From Siminovitchia fortis (GTDB taxonomy: Bacteria > Bacillota > Bacilli > Bacillales > Bacillaceae_C), in contig NZ_QYTU02000002.1 of the NCBI RefSeq assembly GCF_003605365.2, forward strand, positions 1-64,000: DNA of 64,000 nt. The letters are read 5' to 3'. The translations under genes were made by a program, and so were the position numbers. The stretch's first letter is position 1. Each line of letters starts with the position of its first letter. Of this stretch, positions 45,943 through 55,641 are shown piece after piece. The notes beneath the pieces were generated by a model. The model was not told the DNA's origin. It did not search any database and saw only the letters and a list, made by a program, of their open reading frames with translations.

Positions 45943-48900
45943 CTTCTTCCCGGATACGTGTGATGACAGTTTCCCGCTTCTCCGGCTGGATCAGCCGGAA
46001 TTCATTTTCCGGCAGAGCCGGGTCAAACTGGCACACCGGTTTGTACAGACAAAATTTACACGGCGTTTTATCCTTCATCCGATATGGGTCTATGTCCACT
46101 TTCCCCGATATGATTCCATTCCCCGACTGCTGATAAAGGGAGCGCACATGGCGCCTCAGCAATCCAAGCTCTTCCTTCGTTGCGGATTTCGATCTCGCAC
46201 TGAGCGTACCGTCTTTTTTTATCCCCGCCGAAATGATATTGGATTCGCCTGTCTCCAAGGAAAAATCCATCAGGCGGACGAGCTCTGGATCTTCCAGGAC
46301 CAGTCCTTTCATCCTGAACTTCTTGAATATTTCTTCCTCTATTTCAGATAATGTCATGATTTTATCAGTCTGGATCATCGGGTTATGCAGATGGAAATAA
46401 AATACGCCCGCTGGAAATGCTTCTTTTCCGATCAATTGCTTTGAATAAGTGATGATAATGTCCAAATACGTCAGCATCTGCAATGAAAGCCCGTAATAGA
46501 TTTCACTCAGATCCAGCTCTCTTGCACTGGATTTATAGTCAATGACCCGCAAATAAATCCCATTGTCATTCTCCGCTTTATCCACGCGGTCAATCCGGCC
46601 CTGCAGTTCCATCTTCATTCCATTTTTCAATGTGAAGGCCAAAGGCGGAAGCTGCTGTTTCGGACCAAAGGCCAGCTCTAATCCGACAGGTGAAAAGCCG
46701 CTTTCCTTCGCATGCCCGCTCATTGCATAAGATGCCCTTCCAATCACCTGTTCAAGCTTTCTTTTAATATAGTTATAGCGGTTGGAGCTTAACAGAATGT
46801 GATTTTGAAGTTTGGGCGCCAAAAACGCAACGGCTTCCATGGCCAGTTGTTCACATTGTTTTTTCGTCAGGTTTGCCCACTTCAAGTTGTTTTTGTTCAC
46901 CTGGTCTGAAATCCACTTCAAGGCGGCATGGAATAAGTCACCGATATGCGGCGCTTCAAGCCTAAAAATTTCACGGTCGCGGAGCTTTAAGCCGTGCAAT
47001 GCAAAGTGGGAGAAAGGGCAGCTGTTAAAAAGCTCCATTCTCGATACACTTGCGGTAATGCTTTCCCCATACAGGTCTTTGCTTGTATCTTCGGAGAGCT
47101 TTTTCGTCCCATTCTTAAAGAACAGGCTCGACAGGATCCTATCAGCCTTTCTTTTCCAAAGCGGGTCGGACATGTAAAAGTTGTAGACATCCCACCAAAA
47201 CGGCTCAACAGGATAATTTCTTTTCTTTAGGTTCAATTGACCCGTCAAATAGGCCGCTGCCGAATCAGGGTGGGAGATGTATTCAAATTGATCATCGCCG
47301 CTTAACTCTGCCGGATCATTCACGGCAGTTGTTTCAACTATCTCAGGAAACATTCCTTTTATTCTTTCAATATACGGTGATGGCTGGAGAGCTTTTCCCT
47401 CATCATCCGCCAGAGACCAGGAAAGCAGCAATTGCTCCTCCGCCGAAGTAAATGCCCTGTAGGCGACGAACTCCTCATTGAGAAGTCTTCTTCTGCTGTC
47501 AGGGGCGATATTCATGCCGGCATCCATCAGCGATGCCCGGTCTTCATCCGAAAATACTCCCCCTTCGCTGAACTTGGCGGGAAGGACGCCATCATTCAGC
47601 CCGGCGACGAATGAAACCTTAACGTGTGAAAGGCGAGACTGCTCAAGGTTTGCCACAAAAACTTGATCAATTGCCGGCGGAATGAGGGAGAACTTCATCT
47701 CTTCCAGGCCGGCGTTAATCACCGGGATGAAATCTTCCAATGTCATTTTTGTATCCCCGAGTATTTCCACAAACTGGTCGAGCAGTTCCATTACCCCATT
47801 CCAAGCCTGGTCATGTTCTCTTGATGCAACAAGCTGTCCTTTTTCTTCTGCATCTTCACTGAGCAGTTCCAGTTTCCGGGGAATTTCAAGCTCCTCCAAA
47901 AAGAAATAGACGGCTTCGCACAGTTCCCGTCCTGTTTCAGCTTTTTTCAGGCGCCTTGCAAGCCTGAGGATGGGCAGGGCGACAATATCCCTTGATACAG
48001 CAAGCTCCTTTTCAATTTCCTTTTCTTCATCCGTCTGCACCATGCTGTCCAATTCTAATCCGCGGAAACGGCGGTATGTCCATCTGTCTTTTTTCGTCCA
48101 GCCATTTCCTTTGATCCCATAGGCCAGGACATAGTTTTCAAGCCTGTCCATCTGCTCCCGAAGACTGTTCAAATCACCTTCCGTCGGAAAAAGCAGGTCG
48201 GTTTTTATGGCACGGAACACGTGCTCATATCTCCAATTGCTGCTGATCACTTCCAGTACGGATCGAATAAGTTCAACAAGCGGATGGTTAAGCATGGAGC
48301 GCTTTTGGTCGATGAAGTAAGGAATATCATAATCATAAAAGATCGTTTCCATTTCACCCTGATATTGATTCCCGTTTCGCATCAACACCGCGATATCCTT
48401 GTACCGGTAGCCTTCCTCCATGACGAGACGCCGTATTTCCCTTGCAATCCCTTCGATTTCCGCACGCCTGTTGACGGACTGCATCAGCCTGACGGCAGGC
48501 CTGCCGGAATACTGGCCCGCCGGCCTGTCGGCATGCCGCGATTCCAGGAATTTCAGGCTGTCATGTTTAAATTTAAAAGTTTCCCTAAGGATCACATCAT
48601 CTTCGACTGCTATCCCCCCCTGGGATGCCAGTTCATATAAATTTTCATATGTTTCTCCCGTCATCCTGAATAAATATAGTTCATCAGGCGTTTCACTTTT
48701 GAATGGACGGTCGAGCATAAGGGACACAGATACACGGCTGCAAACAGTCAAAAGGCGTTCGATAACCAAATATTCCTGGGGTGTGAAACTATGAAATCCA
48801 TCTATATACACTTCGGCATTTTTCAGAAAACGGGATTTATCAATCGACTCCGCCAGCAGGCGCAGGTAATCGTTTGAATCCAGATATTTTCCCGATAGGG

Positions 48901-49417
48901 CATCTTCATAATGCCTGTAGATCAATTCAAGGTCATGCATCTTGTCAGCAAGCGCTTTTTGAGATTGGAAAAAGCCCACTTCTTCCCTCTTTTGGGCGAG
49001 ATCTTCCGGCTTGACGCAGTAATGTTTGAACTCCGTAAATATCTGTTCAACTTCCTGAATGAATCCTGTTTTATCGGACGCCTGCCTGAACAGCTTCAAC
49101 TCATTTTTATGTTCTTCAATTATTTTTTTTATGAGCATATTCAGTCCGGTGCTGGTCACATGGTTTCGGCTTGCTCCGCCGGTTTCCTGAAAAATGCGCC
49201 ATGCAAGCCGGGTAAAGCTGTATACCTGTGCACGGATCATTCCCGCAAGGCCCTTTGATTGGACCAATTCATATTCAGATAAAAAAGTCATTTGCTCCGG
49301 GACGATATACAGGATCGGAGGGCCATCAGGCTGCTCTGCCAGCTTTTTTCTGATTTCATCCTGGATTAAAGTTGTTTTTCCCGTTCCTGTACGGCCAATG
49401 ACAAAGCGTAGTGACAT
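45923..49417 (-). CDS. addB: ATP-dependent helicase/deoxyribonuclease subunit B (AddB)
   Basis: 1164 residues. N-terminal Walker A GRTGTGKT (8-15), inactive helicase-like middle, and a C-terminal nuclease (VIDYKSSARELD). The iron-sulfur cluster cysteines of AddB are present: one in FNSCPFSHFALHG near 800 and three in CKFCLYKPVCQ near 1122-1130. It works with AddA; the two genes overlap. No sbcDC follow addA, unlike B. subtilis. Confidence 0.97.
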   Translation of the reverse strand: MSLRFVIGRTGTGKTTLIQDEIRKKLAEQPDGPPILYIVPEQMTFLSEYELVQSKGLAGMIRAQVYSFTRLAWRIFQETGGASRNHVTSTGLNMLIKKIIEEHKNELKLFRQASDKTGFIQEVEQIFTEFKHYCVKPEDLAQKREEVGFFQSQKALADKMHDLELIYRHYEDALSGKYLDSNDYLRLLAESIDKSRFLKNAEVYIDGFHSFTPQEYLVIERLLTVCSRVSVSLMLDRPFKSETPDELYLFRMTGETYENLYELASQGGIAVEDDVILRETFKFKHDSLKFLESRHADRPAGQYSGRPAVRLMQSVNRRAEIEGIAREIRRLVMEEGYRYKDIAVLMRNGNQYQGEMETIFYDYDIPYFIDQKRSMLNHPLVELIRSVLEVISSNWRYEHVFRAIKTDLLFPTEGDLNSLREQMDRLENYVLAYGIKGNGWTKKDRWTYRRFRGLELDSMVQTDEEKEIEKELAVSRDIVALPILRLARRLKKAETGRELCEAVYFFLEELEIPRKLELLSEDAEEKGQLVASREHDQAWNGVMELLDQFVEILGDTKMTLEDFIPVINAGLEEMKFSLIPPAIDQVFVANLEQSRLSHVKVSFVAGLNDGVLPAKFSEGGVFSDEDRASLMDAGMNIAPDSRRRLLNEEFVAYRAFTSAEEQLLLSWSLADDEGKALQPSPYIERIKGMFPEIVETTAVNDPAELSGDDQFEYISHPDSAAAYLTGQLNLKKRNYPVEPFWWDVYNFYMSDPLWKRKADRILSSLFFKNGTKKLSEDTSKDLYGESITASVSRMELFNSCPFSHFALHGLKLRDREIFRLEAPHIGDLFHAALKWISDQVNKNNLKWANLTKKQCEQLAMEAVAFLAPKLQNHILLSSNRYNYIKRKLEQVIGRASYAMSGHAKESGFSPVGLELAFGPKQQLPPLAFTLKNGMKMELQGRIDRVDKAENDNGIYLRVIDYKSSARELDLSEIYYGLSLQMLTYLDIIITYSKQLIGKEAFPAGVFYFHLHNPMIQTDKIMTLSEIEEEIFKKFRMKGLVLEDPELVRLMDFSLETGESNIISAGIKKDGTLSARSKSATKEELGLLRRHVRSLYQQSGNGIISGKVDIDPYRMKDKTPCKFCLYKPVCQFDPALPENEFRLIQPEKRETVITRIREEGEELEN

Positions 49418-49590
49418 GCTTTCAACCCCTCTTTTATTGAAAAAACATCGTTTTAATTTTTCTTATATGGATTATACCATATACGGAATGCAAAAAACGA
49501 ACATATATTCCCTGTCGGCAAGACGAAAAAAAGCCGCTATATCCTGCAGCAGCTTCCATTTATGCGTTTTTGGCATATATGTATGTATAA

Positions 49591-50199
49591 CTATCCCCGT
49601 TCATATTTCTTTTGTTTCAGCTTTACTTCAATCCGCTTCCCGATATACCACAAAATCGCGATGACCCCGAGAGCAATCCCCGTCCTAATCGGCTGCCTGA
49701 TCAATGAGATGACATCGTAGCCGATGAAACTCATGATGAAGATCATCACTGCTTTTCCTGTCAATACGGCCAGCATGTATTGATAAATTCCGATCCCTGA
49801 AAGCCCCGCCACAATATTGACGACCGCCGATGGAGTAAACGGGAAGCAAAGCAAAAGAAACAGCGGGCCGAATCCGCGTCTTTCCACCCATGCCGTCAGG
49901 CTCTGCACCTTGGTGTTTCGGCGGAGAGGCCCAAAAATTCTTGCTTCGCCAAACCTTCTAATAAGGAGGAATACAACGTAGGCTCCTCCCGAAGCCCCGA
50001 TCCAGGAAAAAAGAAAGCCCCATCCCAGTCCAAAGGCATTGGCATTTGCCATAACAAATAGGAAAAGCGGCAGAAAAGGGAGAAAAGCCTCCAAAAAAGG
50101 AAGCAAAACTCCTGGAAGCGGGCCGAATGAGCGGTATTTTTCAATCAGTTCAATTATATTTTCTATCGTGATCCAGTCTTCGAATGAGAACAAATCCAT
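49591..50199 (-). CDS. TVP38/TMEM64 family membrane protein (YhjE-like)
   Basis: 202 residues, VTT/DedA-type membrane protein. LPFLEAFLPFLPLFLFVMAN near 35-55 and the re-entrant F(A/G)xxxG pattern, then RRFGEARIFG and LLLCFPFTPSAVVNIVAG near 120, are characteristic. Relatives scramble or move lipids. ATG 50199 has GAGGA at good spacing. B. subtilis yhjE is in the same neighbourhood. Confidence 0.88.
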   Translation of the reverse strand: MDLFSFEDWITIENIIELIEKYRSFGPLPGVLLPFLEAFLPFLPLFLFVMANANAFGLGWGFLFSWIGASGGAYVVFLLIRRFGEARIFGPLRRNTKVQSLTAWVERRGFGPLFLLLCFPFTPSAVVNIVAGLSGIGIYQYMLAVLTGKAVMIFIMSFIGYDVISLIRQPIRTGIALGVIAILWYIGKRIEVKLKQKKYERG

Positions 50200-50382
50200 G
50201 AACATTCCTCTATTCCAAGCAGGTAAATGGGCCAGCAGCTTGATTTCTTATAAATTATATCATAGCCGGGCCTGCTTGTTCTATCCGGCATCTTGCAGCA
50301 GGAAAAATTTTCAGCTTGCTATTTTTTTCATCCCTTAGTAAGATAAATAGAGAACATACGTTCGCGAAAAGGAGACTGCTCA

Positions 50383-50763
50383 ATGACAAGAATTCCGGAG
50401 AATGAACGGGATATCATTGAACAAGCGATCTATTTGCCCATGCTGCTGACAGTTTTACAGCGTGATTTGTCCGTTGTTGAAAAAAGCCCGTTCAAACTGC
50501 CAAAGCCCTATCAGCATTTGATTGAAAGCACCATACGGGAAGTGCAGAAAGAGCTGGCGGAAGTAAAACGGTATTTGCACAAAAATAACATTCGGGTGGA
50601 ACGGTTGAAATCGGACGAAATTTTTACGATGTACTTGTTCCTGTATAAGGGATACGAAGAACACCATAATTACTTCAATCCCCGGCTGCGAAACAGGGTC
50701 GAAGAATTAATGTCCCTTTATTTAAGCCCCCGTTCCTTTCAAAAAAAAGAGAAGAAGGCGTGA
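50383..50763 (+). CDS. YhjD-like hypothetical protein
   Basis: 126 residues, soluble, largely helical: TRIPENERDIIEQAIYLPML at the start and LFLYKGYEEHHNYFNPRLRN near 85-105. I associate it with B. subtilis YhjD by this block and by position between comK and yhjE. Ribosome binding site AAGGAG. Convergent with comK. Function unknown. Confidence 0.75.
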   Translation: MTRIPENERDIIEQAIYLPMLLTVLQRDLSVVEKSPFKLPKPYQHLIESTIREVQKELAEVKRYLHKNNIRVERLKSDEIFTMYLFLYKGYEEHHNYFNPRLRNRVEELMSLYLSPRSFQKKEKKA

Positions 50764-50774
50764 CTGCCCTTCTT

Positions 50775-51326
50775 CTACTCGTTGATCCAATAGGCTCCAT
50801 TAGGCTCAGATGCCCGGTTATGTAATAAGTGAGCCGGTTTTTTGTTGAATTTTTCCATTCTCTTCATATTCTGTGTAAACTTGATCCTGAGCATGGCTGT
50901 ACGCGAAACCTGATTTTCCAAGGAATAAAAAGAAACCGGGAGATCAAAGCTTTCGCTGTTTTGGAACGTGACGACTGTTGCATAAGGACCATTTTTTTCA
51001 TAAGAAGCAATATAATCATGGGAAATCCATACACATTGAGGACTAGCCGGTGATGCGGTTGGAAATAGATAGATGGAAGTATAGGGGTCTACAATGATGG
51101 GTGCCTTGTAAGTGATGCCGATTAACTGTTTTGTCCCATCCCTCCTTCCGCTGTAAGAGCTTCCAAAATATGCACAGCTTCTTTTTACAATGTCAAAGGG
51201 TCTGCAAGAGACTAAATAGCGGGCGCCTGCTTCAATCACTTCCGAGTATTCATCGCCCGCCGGCCGAATCATCATCGTATAAGGATTAATTTCATAACTT
51301 GACAGCACTCTGCCTTTTTCCGCCAT
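50775..51326 (-). CDS. comK: Competence transcription factor ComK
   Basis: 183 residues. ComK activates the DNA-uptake genes and is held in check by MecA-ClpCP. Conserved blocks: VKRSCAYFGSSYSGRRDGT near 50, KAPIIVDPYTSIYLFPT near 75, PQCVWISH near 95, and SLENQVSRTAMLR near 133. The C-terminal part after 160, where MecA binds in B. subtilis, differs from the B. subtilis protein. Whether the strain is naturally competent is not shown. Confidence 0.93.
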   Translation of the reverse strand: MAEKGRVLSSYEINPYTMMIRPAGDEYSEVIEAGARYLVSCRPFDIVKRSCAYFGSSYSGRRDGTKQLIGITYKAPIIVDPYTSIYLFPTASPASPQCVWISHDYIASYEKNGPYATVVTFQNSESFDLPVSFYSLENQVSRTAMLRIKFTQNMKRMEKFNKKPAHLLHNRASEPNGAYWINE

Positions 51327-51359
51327 TTTTCTGCCCCTTTCTACAGCATTAATACAATT

Positions 51360-51425
51360 TGCCTATAATAATAACATAGATTCCCAAAAATGTCATCAAA
51401 ATTCTAAAAAATCAAAACGTATTTT
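51360..51425 (-). promoter_or_regulatory. comK upstream region with possible AT-box
   Basis: AT-rich. AAAACGTATTTT near 51413 is close to a ComK AT-box (AAAA-N5-TTTT, here N4), and TTGATG about 17 bases before TGTTAT on the minus strand could be a promoter. Autoregulation by ComK would need two paired boxes; I see only one good one. Confidence 0.35.
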
Positions 51426-51555
51426 AGGATAAAAGAACCATCTGTATTTTTTTAATAAAAAAGCAAATGAAAAAGCATCAGAAAATTTAAATTCCTCTCT
51501 TGTGTTTTTGCCTAAATCCGTGTATAATTAAAAAAAGGTTCCGAGGTGATCATCG

Positions 51556-51783
51556 ATGGAGAGGAAGAAAACTTATCAGGAACTGTTGAAAGAGTACACG
51601 ATGACACAGAATCAAAAAGAAGCTAAAGCGTTGGAATGGTACACAGAAATTTTCCTAAATGATCTTTTGCAAAAGCGAAGAGAGGAACAGCTGCGTGCGG
51701 AAATTGATCTTGCGCTGGATCAAAGAGACGAGGAAGCTTTTATGAAGCTTTCAAAAGAACTCATAAGCCACATGGACAAATAA
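51556..51783 (+). CDS. yhzC: IDEAL domain protein (YhzC-like)
   Basis: 75 residues. The C-terminal half carries the IDEAL motif (LRAEIDLALDQRDEEAFMKL) found in several small Bacillus proteins. Divergent from comK, the same arrangement as yhzC in B. subtilis. Start ATG, with CCGAGGTG upstream. Function unknown; IDEAL proteins may be adaptors. Confidence 0.88.
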   Translation: MERKKTYQELLKEYTMTQNQKEAKALEWYTEIFLNDLLQKRREEQLRAEIDLALDQRDEEAFMKLSKELISHMDK

Positions 51784-51787
51784 AAAC

Positions 51788-51818
51788 TCATCCCCCTTTA
51801 AAAAGGGGGATTTTTTTG
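51788..51818 (+). terminator. Terminator after the IDEAL gene
   Basis: Perfect ATCCCCCTTT / AAAGGGGGAT stem followed by seven T. Confidence 0.9.
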
Positions 51819-51866
51819 CTTACAGATGGCTTCGGGTCCCATGAAAACGGCAGCCATCTCTGTTTC

Positions 51867-53138
51867 CTAATCTTCATCCTTCTGTTTTTCAAATTCGTCG
51901 GCCATTTTGATCCGCTCCAGCATTGTGGGATGGCCGTACCGGAATATTTTTACCAAATACGGCGGATTGACCTGGCTTAACCCGGCTCTTGTCAAATCCT
52001 GAAATGTCCGCACCGCAGCGTCACGGTCTTCCGTCATTTCCAAAGCATACCGGTCCGCACGCATTTCCTGGTAACGCGATACCCAGTTTGTCAGCGGGCT
52101 TGCGGCAAAAAGCAAAATGGATGTAATCAGCAGAAAAGCCGGGAGTGAGCTGATACTGGTCATACTGTCCACTTTCCAGACCTTTCCCCTCTTCCTGACC
52201 CATAACTCCATCAGCTTCGCTGTCAGCCACAAACCGACGAAAGACAGCAGTACATATCCCGCAATCCCTTTATAGATGTGCTTCTCCACATAATGGCCCA
52301 TCTCATGCGCCATGATGAACAAAACTTCTTCGTCATCAAGCCTTTCTAAGGTCGTATCCCAGAGGACGATCCTGGAATTTGAGCCGACGCCTGTCACATA
52401 GGCATTCAATGCGTTCGTCTTTTTGGACATATCCACTTCATATACGTGTTCGGCCGGAATGTCCGCTTCATCCGCAAGCGAAAGGATCTTCATTTCAAGC
52501 TGCTTGTCTTTTAGCGGGTAAAAGTCATTGTAAAGCGGGTCAATCACGACCGGCTGGATGAACATCATGAGGATTGAAAACGGGATGGACAACACCCAGA
52601 CGGCCAGCCACCATTTCTTTTTGAACTTTTTCATCATCGAATAAATGACAAGGACCACAACACACATCGTTGCATAGCCGACCCAAAAGTCCAGAAACTG
52701 GTCCTTCATCCATGAAGAGAAATGCTGCGTGGAAATATTATATGTCTTAGAAAAAAGATAGGATGTGTAGGCAAGCGGAAAGGTGACGACAAATGTGGCA
52801 AGCGACAGCCAAAACAGATAAATGATTGTTTGAAGCGGGAACCATTTTGCAGTTTTTCCGGCCCATCGCTCAAACATCGCTGATATGCCGAACAGGAGAA
52901 TCAGGTAATAAAACAGCCACTGATAGGGTGTCGCAAGGAAAAACATCAGGTTCCGGATTCTTGAATATTCCTCGCTGAGCATCAGTTCCCTGCTGTTTAA
53001 AAAAGTCGCGGGATCTATACTCGTCCCTTTATACATATCCGGAATGGCAGTGTCCGCCAAGAAAAACAGATACACATACATGGCCGCACCAAACAAAAAA
53101 TAAGCGATCACTGCCCGCAATGCCCATTTTCTGACCAA
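51867..53138 (-). CDS. yhfN: M48 family membrane metallopeptidase (YhfN)
   Basis: About 423 residues of the Ste24/CAAX-protease type. Several transmembrane helices in the first 200 residues, then the zinc motif HEMGHYVEKH near residue 270 and a downstream Glu in QEMRADRYALEMT near 350 as third ligand. The TTG at 53138 has GGAGGGG six bases upstream; an ATG at 53159 would overlap that site. B. subtilis YhfN is the likely ortholog. Confidence 0.9.
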   Translation of the reverse strand: MVRKWALRAVIAYFLFGAAMYVYLFFLADTAIPDMYKGTSIDPATFLNSRELMLSEEYSRIRNLMFFLATPYQWLFYYLILLFGISAMFERWAGKTAKWFPLQTIIYLFWLSLATFVVTFPLAYTSYLFSKTYNISTQHFSSWMKDQFLDFWVGYATMCVVVLVIYSMMKKFKKKWWLAVWVLSIPFSILMMFIQPVVIDPLYNDFYPLKDKQLEMKILSLADEADIPAEHVYEVDMSKKTNALNAYVTGVGSNSRIVLWDTTLERLDDEEVLFIMAHEMGHYVEKHIYKGIAGYVLLSFVGLWLTAKLMELWVRKRGKVWKVDSMTSISSLPAFLLITSILLFAASPLTNWVSRYQEMRADRYALEMTEDRDAAVRTFQDLTRAGLSQVNPPYLVKIFRYGHPTMLERIKMADEFEKQKDED

Positions 53139-53249
53139 TGGTCTCCCCTCCTTGTCCATTCATTATTATATGTAGAATAAATAGCCGGCAGAACAAAACG
53201 GGTACCTCATATTGTCTCCCCAAAAGAAAAAAATAAGCGGGAGGCTAAA

Positions 53250-53373
53250 AAGAAAAGCGAAAGCGCCTTGATTAGCCCCGACAAGCACAAGCCGATTCCC
53301 GAGGAGGCAGTTCCTCAGCCACCACAGGGAAGCGGCTTGTGACCTCGAGGGGCTAGGCGCTGGAGCTGGACAA
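53250..53373 (+). repeat. Dispersed intergenic repeat, divergent centre
   Basis: Outer blocks GAAAAGCGAAAGCGCC and GGCTAGGCGCTGGAGCTGGA match the family, but the centre is a perfect long hairpin: ACAAGC.AAGCCGATTCCC... pairs with the region GGGAAGCGGCTTGT. Together with yhfN and azlD leaders it explains the 308-base gap. Confidence 0.75.
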
Positions 53374-53446
53374 AGCGCGTACGAATCCTTACTATTAAAT
53401 TCATTAAAAACAAATAATTTTTATTTTAAAAAAGCCTCCGCCAAAG

Positions 53447-53758
53447 TTAAATAAACAGCGAATAAATGCTCAAAACCGCGATAGCGCCGATGACAACGAT
53501 GATGACGTTGGCACCGAGAAATGCAATGATAAAAGCAGCAGCGGCTCCCACCACACCGTAAAGGAGGTTTCCTTCATTAATAAGGAGGACAGCAGGAAAA
53601 ATCAAAGCGCCAAGTGTGGCGAATGGAACATTTTGCAATACTCCCTGAATAAAGGGCGGGAGTTCCCTGCCCCTGAACATCACGAACGGAATCATTCTAG
53701 GTATGTATGTAACAACCGCCATGCCGATAATGGTGAAAATGATCAACGAACTAGTCAC
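53447..53758 (-). CDS. azlD: AzlD family branched-chain amino acid exporter subunit
   Basis: 103 residues, three to four transmembrane helices, with VTYIPRMIPFVMF and PPFIQGVLQNVPFATLGALI, the AzlD pattern. GTG 53758 has GGGGGGAG seven bases upstream and overlaps the end of azlC by eight bases. Works with AzlC to export branched-chain amino acids or analogues. Confidence 0.9.
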   Translation of the reverse strand: MTSSLIIFTIIGMAVVTYIPRMIPFVMFRGRELPPFIQGVLQNVPFATLGALIFPAVLLINEGNLLYGVVGAAAAFIIAFLGANVIIVVIGAIAVLSIYSLFI

Positions 53759-54473
53759 CGGCTGACTCCCCCCTGTTTTTAATGGTTTCAACGGCTTCAA
53801 CCAAAACTGAGGCCAGAAGGGTAGCCGCCACAATGGCCCAGCCTTTTCCCATTACATTCCAAAAAACAAAAACACTGTTAAAAACAGCAGCAAGAAGGGC
53901 AAGATAAATGACCTTTGCACTCTTTTTCATGGAAGGTACAAGCAAACCGATAAACATGGCATAAAGCGCGATGGCCATGCTTTCCTGTAGCACCTGCGGG
54001 AGGCTGGCCCCGATGCCGTAGCCAACGCCTGAAAAAACAACCCAGCTGCCATATGCCAAAGAAATGATTCCAAATAAATAACCGGTCGAAACAGTGCCCG
54101 CTTTCGTAGCAGCAACGGAAAAGGTTTCATCTGTAATTCCAAATGCATAGACGGCTTTTTTCCATGGAACTTCCTTCTCCACTTTTTCATTCAATGAAGC
54201 AGACATAAGAAAATGCCGGATGTTCACAATGAAGGTCGTCATGATCACTTCAATTGCTCCTGTACCGAGAGCAAACATGCTGAGCGCCATATACTGTGAA
54301 GCCCCCGCAAACACGATGAGGCTCATCAAGACTGTTTCAAACAGCGAAAGACCCGCTGTTTTTGCCAAAAGTCCATAGGTGAGGGCAATCGGGGCATATC
54401 CGATCGCTATGCTCACTCCATCCTGGAGACCGAGGCGGAATTGTGAGGACTTTACGTTCTGTACTGCTTCCAA
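53751..54473 (-). CDS. azlC: AzlC family branched-chain amino acid exporter subunit
   Basis: 240 residues, about seven transmembrane helices. GVSIAIGYAPIALTYGLLAK near 20, FAGASQYMALSMF near 55, and NIRHFLMSASL near 80 identify AzlC. TTG 54473 lies eight bases behind GGAGG and is preferred to TTG 54497. Coupled to azlD. Confidence 0.92.
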   Translation of the reverse strand: MEAVQNVKSSQFRLGLQDGVSIAIGYAPIALTYGLLAKTAGLSLFETVLMSLIVFAGASQYMALSMFALGTGAIEVIMTTFIVNIRHFLMSASLNEKVEKEVPWKKAVYAFGITDETFSVAATKAGTVSTGYLFGIISLAYGSWVVFSGVGYGIGASLPQVLQESMAIALYAMFIGLLVPSMKKSAKVIYLALLAAVFNSVFVFWNVMGKGWAIVAATLLASVLVEAVETIKNRGESAGD

Positions 54474-54573
54474 TCTCCTTCCCTCCAAAACAATCAACTA
54501 ATCTACTCATTATAAACAGGAACTTTTTTTTCATCAAGAGAAGGAAACTTGCGAAAAAGACCAGTAAAGCCCG

Positions 54574-55641
54574 CTATCCCAATATTTCTTTTGCCTCTTC
54601 CATAATGGCCGCTACGATATCTGAAGCCCGGCTTTCCTTCCGTGAACGGAGCAGCCGCGTACCCTGCCCCGCCCACAGGGACATATATTCCGGATTATCC
54701 TGCTTTGCCGCCGCTTTCCTTATATCTGATGTCAGGGTATTTTGAGAGGGAAACGCCACCGGCTCTGCAGACTCTTCAAACTCTCTGATAAATTTGTTTT
54801 TGATTCCTCTTGCCGGCCTCCCTGAAAAGCTTTTTGTGATCACGGTGCTCTCTTCTGTGCTTTCCAACAATTGTTGCTTGTATACAGGATGGGCAGCCGA
54901 TTCATCCGAAGGCAGAAAAACCGTTCCGAGCTGAACCCCCGAAGCTCCTAATGCCAGCGCGGCCACAAGGCCTCTTCCGTCCATGATGCCGCCTGCCGCA
55001 ATGACAGGGACGCTGACATTGTCAGCGATTTGCGGAACAAGCGAAAAAGTCCCTATATTCGCACCGTATGGCTGCCTGCTTATATCGAATGTCCCCCTGT
55101 GTCCACCTGCGTCGCTTCCCTGGGCCACGATGAGATCCGCTCCTGACCGCTCCGCCTGGACTGCTTCATCGACCGTTGTTGCCATCGTAATGATGATGGC
55201 TCCTTTTTCCTTCGCCAGAGACAATTTATCTTCAGGCAAAACGCCGAAGGCAGTGCTGATCACCGGGACATTTTCATCCAATAAAACCTGAAACTGGTCA
55301 TCAAACATATTGGCCGTTGAATAATTTTCTGCTTCTTCAATTCCCAGTTCTGCTCTAAATCGGTTCAGCACTTTTTGAGCCTGCTCGACGCCTTCCCAAT
55401 GATCTTCCATATCGACACAGAATAAATTAGCCGCAAAAGGTTTGTCAGTATATTCTTTAATGGCCCTGATATTTTTTCTCATTTCATCAGGCGTCATATA
55501 TGCTGCTCCCAGAGTACCGAGGGCCCCCGCTGCAGAAACAGCAGCTGCAAGCTTGGCTGTAGCAGTGCCGGCCATCCCTGCCTGGACAATCGGATGCTGG
55601 ATGTTTAACAAATCACAAACGGAAGTTTTTAAATTAAGCAT
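54574..55641 (-). CDS. Nitronate monooxygenase/FabK-like FMN enzyme
   Basis: 355 residues, TIM-barrel FMN enzyme of the 2-nitropropane dioxygenase family. HPIVQAGMAGTATAKLAAAV at the N-terminus, the catalytic-His block GSDAGGHRG near 190, and phosphate-binding AAGGIMDGRGL and LGASGVQLGT near 230-250. Could oxidise propionate-3-nitronate. B. subtilis YrpB is related. ATG 55641, with AAAAGGA eight bases upstream, is preferred to the ATG at 55650. It overlaps the small upstream gene by eight bases. Confidence 0.88.
   Translation of the reverse strand: MLNLKTSVCDLLNIQHPIVQAGMAGTATAKLAAAVSAAGALGTLGAAYMTPDEMRKNIRAIKEYTDKPFAANLFCVDMEDHWEGVEQAQKVLNRFRAELGIEEAENYSTANMFDDQFQVLLDENVPVISTAFGVLPEDKLSLAKEKGAIIITMATTVDEAVQAERSGADLIVAQGSDAGGHRGTFDISRQPYGANIGTFSLVPQIADNVSVPVIAAGGIMDGRGLVAALALGASGVQLGTVFLPSDESAAHPVYKQQLLESTEESTVITKSFSGRPARGIKNKFIREFEESAEPVAFPSQNTLTSDIRKAAAKQDNPEYMSLWAGQGTRLLRSRKESRASDIVAAIMEEAKEILG

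Noticed and set aside
45608-46351. 247-codon plus-strand frame across the addA/addB junction
   Set aside because: Antisense to two well-conserved genes, no ribosome binding site, no protein-like domain.
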